Assembly: GCA_937907025.1 (NCBI GenBank)
Contig: CALESJ010000052.1
Coordinates: 1-22,917, forward strand
Length of the DNA: 22,917 nucleotides
Source of the DNA: an uncultured Faecalibacterium sp.
Lineage (GTDB): Bacteria > Bacillota > Clostridia > Oscillospirales > Ruminococcaceae
Direction: 5' to 3'
Shown: one piece after another, positions 17,450 through 22,917 of the stretch
Layout: every line of letters starts with the position of its first letter
Numbering within the stretch: the first letter of the stretch is position 1
Program-made: the position numbers and the translations under genes
Notes under the pieces: generated by a model
Told to the model about the DNA's origin: nothing
The model's input: only the letters and a program-made list of their open reading frames with translations
The model's database searches: none

Positions 17450-17809
17450 TGGGGAGGTGGCTTCTTTTACCAGAAGGTCTATATACTCACAGACCCCGGC
17501 AAAATTACCGGTCACCTCATTGTTGGGGATGCGCACCACCTGCAATCCATATTGCTCCAGGTATTCGGTGCGCTGCCGGTCCTTGTCCGGCCCGGTGTCC
17601 ACATAGTGCTGAGAGCCGTCCAGCTCAATGACCAGTCTGGCCCGGGCACAATAAAAATCTGCAATATACCGGCCCAATACCTTCTGGCGGGCAAACCGGA
17701 CGGGATATTGCCGGAGAAATTCATACCAGAGCTTTCGCTCTTCTTTGGTCATGTCGCGGCGCAGCTCTCTGGCCCGGGCGATATTGTCCGGGTTGTGCTT
17801 GCGGTCCAT
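17435..17809 (-). CDS. DUF559-family (Vsr/PD-(D/E)XK-like) endonuclease-domain protein embedded in the repeat array
   Basis: A 124-residue protein matching the DUF559 pattern: ARELRRDMTKEERKLWYEFL (13-32), then FARQKVLGRYIADFYC (39-54), LVIELDGSQH (59-68), a charged helix (DKDRQRTEYLEQYG) and VVRIPNNEV (91-99). Candidate catalytic residues are D51, E62, D64 and H68, from the fold; not shown here. DUF559 proteins resemble very-short-patch-repair nucleases and are often found near mobile DNA, but their reactions are mostly unproven. ATG 17809 has AAGGTGAT 6 nt upstream. The last codons (…ATSPGSPV) and the TAA come from an R1 spacer and R1 hairpin, and R1 spacer sequence also lies just upstream of its RBS. 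Present in the dnaA-gyr cluster where this gene is not canonical, so insertion is likely. Confidence 0.85.
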   Translation of the reverse strand: MDRKHNPDNIARARELRRDMTKEERKLWYEFLRQYPVRFARQKVLGRYIADFYCARARLVIELDGSQHYVDTGPDKDRQRTEYLEQYGLQVVRIPNNEVTGNFAGVCEYIDLLVKEATSPGSPV

Positions 17810-17846
17810 GGCATCACCTTCTTGGGAAACCTGCCGTCTGCCTCGG

Positions 17847-18155
17847 GCCTCCCCTGTGCAAGGGGAGGTGCCGCGCAGCGGCGGTGGGGTTGTGGGCTTG
17901 CCGATATCGCCCGCGAACGGGTTACAGCGCAAACTTCACAACCCCTCAGTCGGCTTCCGCCGACAGCTCCCCTTACACAGGGGAGCCTTGGGGAACGGCT
18001 GCCGTCTGCCTCGGGCCTCCCCTGTGCAGGGGGAGGTGCCGCGCAGCAGCGGTGGGGTTGTGGGCTTGCCGATATCGCCCGCGAACGGGTTACAGCGCAA
18101 ACTTCACAACCCCTCAGTCGGCTTTCGCCGACAGCTCCCCTTACACAGGGGAGCC
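17847..18155. repeat. Two further R1 units upstream of the DUF559 gene
   Basis: Units 17847-17987 and 18015-18155, each 141 bp, with a 27-bp spacer, hence the same 168-bp period and the same orientation as the three units on the other side of the nuclease gene. The 25 bp before 17847 match the inter-unit spacer. Confidence 0.92.
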
Positions 18156-18177
18156 TTGGGGAACGGCTGCCTGCTTG

Positions 18178-18190
18178 ACACAGGGGAGCC
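18178..18190 (-). repeat. Truncated R1 end
   Basis: ACACAGGGGAGCC, the terminal bases of an R1 a-half, preceded by spacer-like sequence. It is the boundary of the array, 8 bp from the remB stop codon. Confidence 0.65.
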
Positions 18191-18198
18191 TTTCTCTA

Positions 18199-18465
18199 CT
18201 ACACTTCCAGCCTCTCCGCCCGGCGCTTTAACGCTGCGGTAGACAGCTGGGAAATGTAAATCGTCTCGCCGGAAAAATCCGTCAGGATGAAACTTTTGGG
18301 CATGGCGCCGGAAATATCCACCACCGCGCCTTCGTTTTGGGCGCGGCGGAAAAACTCGTCGGTGAGTTTTGGTTTCTGTCCGGCGTCGGTGGAAGTATCC
18401 AGGTCGAACACCCCGATGATGTCCCGGGTGTTCACGATGAAATCCTGCCCCGCGTGAAGGTACAT
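18199..18465 (-). CDS. remB: RemB/YaaB-like DUF370 regulator
   Basis: An 88-residue protein beginning MYLHAGQDFIVNTRDIIGVFDLD, closely resembling Bacillus subtilis YaaB/RemB, including the central TPKS-like MPKSFILTD and the C-terminal STAALKRRAE. RemA/RemB relatives are small DNA-binding regulators of biofilm matrix genes in Bacillus; the role here is unknown. It sits between recF and gyrB as in Bacillus. GGGAGGAG overlaps the recF 3' end and the ATG follows the recF stop after 2 bp, implying coupling. Confidence 0.88.
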   Translation of the reverse strand: MYLHAGQDFIVNTRDIIGVFDLDTSTDAGQKPKLTDEFFRRAQNEGAVVDISGAMPKSFILTDFSGETIYISQLSTAALKRRAERLEV

Positions 18466-18467
18466 AC

Positions 18468-19559
18468 TTACTCCTCCCGCACGCGGCCCGCCTCCACAAA
18501 CACCAGCTTGCCGTTGGTGCGGGCAAAGGCCGCGGAATCACAGGTGGTCACAAAGGTCTGTTTGTCCTCGATGCGGGTGAGCAGGTAGGTCTGGCGGGCG
18601 TCGTCCAGCTCGCTGAGCACGTCGTCCAGCAGCATCACCGGATGCTCCCCCAGCACGTCCCCGGCCACGGTGGCCTCCGCCAGTTTCAGGGAGAGCACCG
18701 CACTGCGCTGCTGCCCCTGGCTGCCGTAGATCTTGCCGGGTTGCCCGTCGATGAGGATCTCCAGGTCTTCCCGGTGGGGACCGGTCAGGCAGAACCCCGC
18801 CCGCAGTTCCTGGTTTTTCACTTCCCGCAGCCGGGCGGACAAAGCGGCCGGGCCGGGGTCGCAGCAGGGCATGTACCGCACCCCCAGCACCTCGGCGCCG
18901 CTGGAAATATCCCGGTAGTTGGCCTCGGCCAACGGCGCCAGTTTTTCCAGATACCCGGCCCGGCGCTGCATGACCTCGGCCCCGGACTGGGCCATGGCCT
19001 CGTTGTAGGTTTCCAGCAGCACATCCGCCCCGGGGGTAATGTCGTAGGCTTTGAGCAGAGCGTTTTTCTGGGCCGTTAAGCGGGCATACCGCCGCAAAGC
19101 CGCCAGGTACCCGGGGTAGAGCTGGCACAGCGCCGCATCCAGAAAATGCCGCCGCCCCTCCGGCCCGGCCTTGACCAGGCTCAGGTGGTTGGGGTCGAAC
19201 ACCACGGCGGTGAAGGTCCCCGCCACCGCCGAAGCCCGGCCCCGGTCCGCCCCGTTCAGGCGGGCACGGCGTCCCGGGCGCTCGCTGCCTTTGGCGCCCA
19301 CGGTCAGGCGCAGGGCCTGTTCCCGGCCCCCGCCCTCGAAGTCGGCTTCGATGACCGCAAAAGGCTGGTCGCGGCGGATGAGCTCGGCGTCCTTGGCCCC
19401 CCGGAAACTCTTGGCCCCGGTGAGCAGCCAGATACTTTCCAGCAGATTGGTCTTGCCCTGGCCGTTGGCCCCGCACAACACGGTCAGCCGCGGGGCGGGG
19501 TGGAGTTCGGCCTTTTCCAGGTTGCGGAACTGCTCCACCTGCAGGTGGTCCAGCCGCAT
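18468..19559 (-). CDS. recF: DNA replication and repair protein RecF
   Basis: SMC-like ATPase that with RecO and RecR loads RecA on gapped DNA. It is 363 residues. Walker A is GANGQGKT (30-37), the ABC signature GSQGQQRS (279-286) and Walker B VMLLDDVLSELD (308-319), with the conserved LTGPHREDLEI (258-268) before the signature. ATG 19559 overlaps the rlbA stop as TGATG, with GGAGGG upstream. A longer upstream frame lies within rlbA and is rejected. Part of the dnaN-rlbA-recF-remB transcription unit. Confidence 0.97.
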   Translation of the reverse strand: MRLDHLQVEQFRNLEKAELHPAPRLTVLCGANGQGKTNLLESIWLLTGAKSFRGAKDAELIRRDQPFAVIEADFEGGGREQALRLTVGAKGSERPGRRARLNGADRGRASAVAGTFTAVVFDPNHLSLVKAGPEGRRHFLDAALCQLYPGYLAALRRYARLTAQKNALLKAYDITPGADVLLETYNEAMAQSGAEVMQRRAGYLEKLAPLAEANYRDISSGAEVLGVRYMPCCDPGPAALSARLREVKNQELRAGFCLTGPHREDLEILIDGQPGKIYGSQGQQRSAVLSLKLAEATVAGDVLGEHPVMLLDDVLSELDDARQTYLLTRIEDKQTFVTTCDSAAFARTNGKLVFVEAGRVREE

Positions 19560-19774
19560 CAGTTGCCCTCCGCGATCTTCACTTCGCGGCCGTCCAGTTC
19601 CACAACGTCGCCGGAACGGCATTTTTTGCCCCGCTGGGTGCAGACTTCGCCATTCAGACGCACGGCGCCGCCCTGTACCAGCTCCTTGGCTTCGCCGCCG
19701 GTTTCACACAGGCCGGCGAATTTCAGCAGGGCATCCAGTTTGATATACTCGGTATTGATTCTGATGAGGTCCAT
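19559..19774 (-). CDS. rlbA: S4-domain RNA-binding protein RlbA/YaaA
   Basis: A 71-residue protein consisting of little more than an S4 fold: YIKLDALLKFAGLCETGGEAKELVQGG followed by AVRLNGEV and RSGDVVELDG. In Firmicutes this gene lies between dnaN and recF, exactly as here, and has been linked to ribosome assembly or large-subunit function. It begins 2 bp after the dnaN stop and overlaps recF by 1 bp, so all three are translated from one message. Confidence 0.93.
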   Translation of the reverse strand: MDLIRINTEYIKLDALLKFAGLCETGGEAKELVQGGAVRLNGEVCTQRGKKCRSGDVVELDGREVKIAEGN

Positions 19775-19776
19775 AC

Positions 19777-20886
19777 TCAGCCTTCATTCTTGAACCGGAC
19801 GGGGAGCACCAGGTAGATGAAGTCCTTGCCCTCGGTGGGCAGCAGCTTCACCGGGCTCAACGGTCCGTTGATTTCCATAAGCATCTTTTCGCACTTGGAG
19901 TTGCGCAGGGCGTCCAGCATATACCGGTTGTTGAAGCCGATCTCCACTTCCTCGCCCTCCATGGACACGGGCGGGAACTCGTCCACCACCTTGCCCAGGG
20001 TGGTCTGGCAGCGGACGGTGACCTTGTCCTTGCTGAAGGTGATGCGCAGCGGGTTTTTCAGCCGCTCGGTGATGATCAGGGAGGCGCGCTCGATGGTTTC
20101 GATGAAGGGCTTGCAGTCCACGACCACCTTTGTGCGGGCACCCTGGGGGATGACGCTCTCATAGTTCAGGAAGTCGCCCTCGATCAGGCGGCTCATGATG
20201 GTGTAGCCGTTGGTGGTGAAGACCACATACCGGCGGTTGGCGTCGATCTTGACCGGCTCCTCCGGACCGCCCATGATCTTGAGCAGTTCCTGCAGGGTTT
20301 TGGCGGGGATGATGATCCGGATATCGCGGGTGCACTCCACATCCCGCTGCAGGATGGCCAGCCGGTAGCCGTCCAGGGCCACAATAGTCAGGCTGCCCGG
20401 CTCGATGACGAAGAGTTCGCCGGTGTGGGCGGGCTTTTTGTCATCCTGGGCGACCGCATAAATGGTCTTTTCGATCATCTCCCGCATCATGGAGCAGGGG
20501 ATGGTCATGGTGTTTTCGGCGGCGGTGTTGGGCAGGGACGGATAATCGCTGGCGTTCATGGCCGGGATCTCAAATTCCGCCACGCCGCCGCTGATGGTGG
20601 CCATGCCTTCATCGTCCAGCTCGATCATCACGTTTCCTGCGGGCATGCGGCTGACCATGGAGCCCAGCAGTTTGGCGTCCAGCACCATTTCGCCGGGGAC
20701 CAGGACGTTGCATTCGATAGTGGTAGTGATTCCCATTTCCATATCATACCCGGTCAGGGTGAGCTGGAAGCCTTCGGCCTTGAGGTAGATGCCTTCCAGC
20801 ACGGGAATGGCGGAGCGGTTGGTGATGGCGCGGGAAACGCCGTCGATGGCCGCGGCGAGCAGCGACTTTTCGCATTCGATCTTCAA
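19777..20886 (-). CDS. dnaN: DNA polymerase III sliding clamp (beta subunit)
   Basis: Ring-shaped processivity clamp, 369 residues, three similar domains: N-terminal MKIECEKSLLAAAIDGVSRAI, middle region with DGYRLAI and the C-terminal PVKLLPTEGKDFIYLVLPVR typical of clamps. The start codon is TTG (20884-20886): GAGGTG lies 7-8 nt upstream, an in-frame TGA occurs three codons before it, and no ATG or GTG is available at the position where homology begins. It is the first gene after the origin segment; I could not assign its promoter with confidence. Confidence 0.96.
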   Translation of the reverse strand: MKIECEKSLLAAAIDGVSRAITNRSAIPVLEGIYLKAEGFQLTLTGYDMEMGITTTIECNVLVPGEMVLDAKLLGSMVSRMPAGNVMIELDDEGMATISGGVAEFEIPAMNASDYPSLPNTAAENTMTIPCSMMREMIEKTIYAVAQDDKKPAHTGELFVIEPGSLTIVALDGYRLAILQRDVECTRDIRIIIPAKTLQELLKIMGGPEEPVKIDANRRYVVFTTNGYTIMSRLIEGDFLNYESVIPQGARTKVVVDCKPFIETIERASLIITERLKNPLRITFSKDKVTVRCQTTLGKVVDEFPPVSMEGEEVEIGFNNRYMLDALRNSKCEKMLMEINGPLSPVKLLPTEGKDFIYLVLPVRFKNEG

Positions 20887-21306
20887 GTATGTTCACCTCG
20901 TATTTTTGGGGAGAGTGTTTTTGCGGGGAGTTTTTCCGGGTAGCATGGCTTTGCCCTGTGCCGGAATTTTGAATTGGATGGTCTTGGTTGCCCGCAGGAG
21001 TTTTGTGCGGGCGGAAAGTTGGGGGAAACTTTTGTTTCCCGGTGCGAAAACTAGATACTTTGAAAGTAGTAGTAGTAGGGGCCGTGGAATCTGTGGAAAA
21101 TCGGGGGAACCCGCATAACGATGGTTTTTGCGGGGGTTGAATTTTTCCCAAAACCCTGTGGAAGAAAAATTTGCCCTTGTGGACAACTCGGGTTTTTAAC
21201 ACGCAATGTGGAAAACGAATGTTAATTGTTGAAAAAACGGTGGAAAATGGGGAAAACTGCCGCGGTTTTTCAACAACGGTCCATAAAAAGCGGTTTTTTG
21301 GGCCTA
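20887..21306. other. dnaA-dnaN intergenic part of oriC
   Basis: A 420-bp non-coding region. DnaA-box-like sites (TTATCCACA family, read on the minus strand): 21092-21100 TTTTCCACA, 21157-21165, 21178-21186 TTGTCCACA, 21207-21215 TTTTCCACA and 21239-21247. Next to the first is a degenerate site (21083-21091), a GC cluster (21079-21084) and four TAG triplets (21067-21078). The dnaN-proximal part holds two perfect hairpins, GCCCGC/GCGGGC (20990-21012) and GGGAAAC-TTTT-GTTTCCC (21023-21040). I see no gene. Confidence 0.75.
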
Positions 21307-22626
21307 TCAGGTGCGGATATTCTTCATAATATCGTCAACTGTTTCTTTCAGATGACGGTCTTTGGCGATGTTTTTCTCCATGGTGTTGATGGAGTAAACC
21401 ACTGTGGAATGATCGCGCTGAAATTCCGAACCGATGGCCTCCATGCTCATGCCGGTGATCTCCCGGATGATGTACATGGTCATCTGGCGCGCGGCGCTCA
21501 CGTTGGCGTTGCGCTTTTTGCCCCGGATGTCGGCGGGCATGACGTTGTAGGTGCGGGCCACCTCGTTGATGATCTTTTCGATGGTCACCGGGATGGGCTG
21601 CTGGTCGTTCAGGGTATCCTTGATGGCGGTGGTGGTCACGCCGATGCAGGGGGCAATGCCTTCCAGCATGTAGTAGGCGTTGAGCTTTTTCACCGCGCCT
21701 TCCAGCTGACGGATGTTCTGCTTCAGGTGGTTGGCGATGTATTCGGCCACGTCGTCGGGCAGGTCCAGGTTCAGCAGTTCGGCCTTGCGCTTGACGATGG
21801 CCACACGGGTTTCAAAATCCGGGGGCTGGATGTCGGCGGTCAGACCCCATTCAAACCGGGTGCGCAGACGTTCCTCCAGGCTCTTGATCTCCTTGGCGGG
21901 ACGGTCGCAGGCCAGCACGATCTGCTTGCCGGCATTGTGCAGGGTGTTGAAGGTGTGGAAAAATTCTTCCTGGGTAGCTTCCTTGCCGGCGATGAACTGG
22001 ATATCGTCGATGAGCAGCACGTCCGCTTCCCGGTAGGTCTGGCGGAACAGCTCGGTGGTGTTGTTGCGCACGGCGGTGATGATCTCGTTGGTGAATTTTT
22101 CGCAGTCCACATACACAATGTTGAAATCCGGATGATTTTTCTTGATCTCGATCTGGATGGCGTTGAGCAGGTGGGTCTTGCCCAGACCGGACGGACCGTA
22201 GATGAACAGCGGGTTGTACGCGCCGGACGGGTTGGCCGCCACCGCCTGGGCCGCCGCGAAGGCGAACTGGTTGGACGGACCGCGGATGAAGTTTTCAAAG
22301 GTGAAATCGTACCGACCGGAAGGCAGGTTGTCCTCGGTGATATGTTCGGGGGCCTTTTCGCCCTCTTCCTGCTGCGACGGCGGAATCACCAGCTGCAGCT
22401 CGATGTCGAAACCAAGCACGGCCTTGAAAGCATCCTTGAGCAGCGCGGTATACCGGTCCGAAACGATCTTGCGGATGAAGTCGTTTCGCACCATGAGCGT
22501 CACGCAGTTGGAATTTTCAAAGCTGACCGGTTCCAGGCCGCTGATGTAGCACTGGTAGGTCGCGTCGGCGGTATGTTCGCGGCAGTAGGCTTTGGCCGCG
22601 TCCAAAACGTCGTTAAAAGAATCCAT
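21307..22626 (-). CDS. dnaA: Chromosomal replication initiator DnaA
   Basis: AAA+ initiator that binds DnaA boxes and melts the origin. It is 439 residues. An N-terminal domain I (about 1-80) and short linker (83-100) precede YDFTFENFIRGPSNQFA (106-122), Walker A GPSGLGKT (144-151), Walker B LLIDDIQF (204-211), the arginine-rich RLRTRFEWGL segment (253-262) and the domain IV helix-turn-helix with RDHSTVVYSI (404-413). ATG 22626 is chosen from homology at MDSFNDVLDAAKAYC; the RBS is poor (GTGGGGA), and a longer upstream frame crosses the promoter. Likely autoregulated via the DnaA-box-like palindrome upstream. Confidence 0.98.
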   Translation of the reverse strand: MDSFNDVLDAAKAYCREHTADATYQCYISGLEPVSFENSNCVTLMVRNDFIRKIVSDRYTALLKDAFKAVLGFDIELQLVIPPSQQEEGEKAPEHITEDNLPSGRYDFTFENFIRGPSNQFAFAAAQAVAANPSGAYNPLFIYGPSGLGKTHLLNAIQIEIKKNHPDFNIVYVDCEKFTNEIITAVRNNTTELFRQTYREADVLLIDDIQFIAGKEATQEEFFHTFNTLHNAGKQIVLACDRPAKEIKSLEERLRTRFEWGLTADIQPPDFETRVAIVKRKAELLNLDLPDDVAEYIANHLKQNIRQLEGAVKKLNAYYMLEGIAPCIGVTTTAIKDTLNDQQPIPVTIEKIINEVARTYNVMPADIRGKKRNANVSAARQMTMYIIREITGMSMEAIGSEFQRDHSTVVYSINTMEKNIAKDRHLKETVDDIMKNIRT

Positions 22627-22699
22627 GTTTTTCCCCACTTCGTGTTCGGTCTTACGCCCCGGCCTGCCGGGCCGTTTGGGCGCAGAAATATACGGTATT

Positions 22700-22728
22700 A
22701 TTATACCACAAATAAAAGGGCAATACAA
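22700..22728 (-). promoter_or_regulatory. dnaA promoter
   Basis: Minus strand: TTGTAT (22723-22728), 17-bp spacer, TATAAT (22700-22705) with a TG-extended -10 (TGGTATAAT). Start near 22692, leader about 65 nt. Confidence 0.85.
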
Positions 22729-22795
22729 TTCGCATATGTGGTATATATAAATAAAGTAGACAACTATTTGTTGAAAACCGGAGAGAGGGGACAGG

Positions 22796-22825
22796 TTTCC
22801 ACAATTTTAGCGGAAATTGTGGAAA
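22796..22825. promoter_or_regulatory. Palindromic pair of DnaA-box-like sites upstream of dnaA
   Basis: TTTCCACAATTT (22796-22807) and its exact complement AAATTGTGGAAA (22814-22825) around 6 bp. Each arm contains a TTCCACA core. It lies about 70 bp upstream of the dnaA -35, with the AT-rich 22730-22775 between them, and probably forms the dnaA-upstream part of oriC and an autoregulatory site. Confidence 0.6.
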
Positions 22826-22863
22826 GAAGGGGAGGCGGGGCGCTACGGCCATCTACCCCAAGA

Positions 22864-22917
22864 GCCTCCCCTGTGTAAGGGGAGGTGCCGCGCAGCGGCG
22901 GTGGGGTTGTGAAGTCT
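22864..22917 (+). repeat. R1 b-half, continuing past the window edge
   Basis: CTCCCCT-GTGTA-AGGGGAG, the CCGC-GCA-GCGG hairpin and GGTGGGGTTGTG. The unit runs off the window end; its spacer begins at about 22912. Confidence 0.85.

Noticed and set aside
16973..18155. CRISPR-like regular repeats with 27-bp spacers
   Set aside because: The repeated unit is 141 bp and internally palindromic, and the 27-bp intervals are similar to one another, unlike unique CRISPR spacers. No cas genes are present.
16941..18242. Open frames reading through R1 units (peptides such as SSPYTGEP or LPCVRGGAAQRR)
   Set aside because: They are translations of the palindromic repeat in several frames and recur at every copy; such peptides are repeat artefacts, not proteins.
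20887..21060. dnaN promoter
   Set aside because: Several AT-rich hexamers occur on the minus strand, but none forms a pair with acceptable spacing and sequence.

Overview
The window is the replication-origin region of a GC-rich (about 60 % by eye), strictly anaerobic Firmicute. It has the canonical order dnaA-dnaN-rlbA(yaaA)-recF-remB-gyrB-gyrA, all on the minus strand, next to fermentative pyruvate genes (pyruvate:ferredoxin oxidoreductase, pyruvate formate-lyase and its activase). Gene content, base composition and the very abundant palindromic intergenic repeats suggest the Faecalibacterium / Gemmiger / Subdoligranulum group of gut Oscillospiraceae. This assignment is an inference; no rRNA gene is present.

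Layout from left to right. (1) 1-1604: the 5' part of nifJ on the minus strand, cut by the window edge, behind a ~200-nt leader rich in hairpins. (2) 2037-4581: pflB on the plus strand with a promoter and a strong terminator; nifJ and pflB diverge, so the two competing pyruvate-cleaving enzymes share one intergenic region. (3) A small four-helix membrane protein (minus) divergent from pflA (plus). (4) A three-gene minus-strand operon: NUDIX hydrolase, family-10 (fucosyltransferase-like) glycosyltransferase and trmO, with a near-consensus promoter and a terminator. (5) A 775-residue polytopic membrane protein downstream of gyrA. (6) gyrA and gyrB, separated by 645 bp made almost entirely of repeats. 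(7) A repeat array with a DUF559 nuclease gene embedded in it, between gyrB and remB. (8) remB-recF-rlbA-dnaN, tightly packed with overlaps or 2-bp gaps. (9) A two-part oriC: DnaA boxes, a GC cluster and DnaA-trio-like triplets between dnaN and dnaA, plus a perfect inverted repeat of DnaA-box-like sequences upstream of dnaA.

Two families of structured repeats fill almost every large intergenic gap. R1 is about 141 bp when complete. It is made of two half elements (a and b) facing each other around a ~45-bp spacer, each half having a CTCCCCT/AGGGGAG hairpin followed by a second hairpin. R2 is about 168 bp and has four hairpins. In both families the stems differ between copies by paired, compensating changes while several loops stay constant, so secondary structure appears to be conserved. 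The most unusual locus is 16973-18190: five complete R1 units in the same orientation with a 168-bp period, split by a Vsr/DUF559-type nuclease gene whose last codons and stop codon are supplied by a repeat unit. This looks like a repeat/nuclease association comparable in layout to REP elements with their RAYT transposases, but with a different enzyme fold. Whether it has been described before cannot be judged from the sequence alone.
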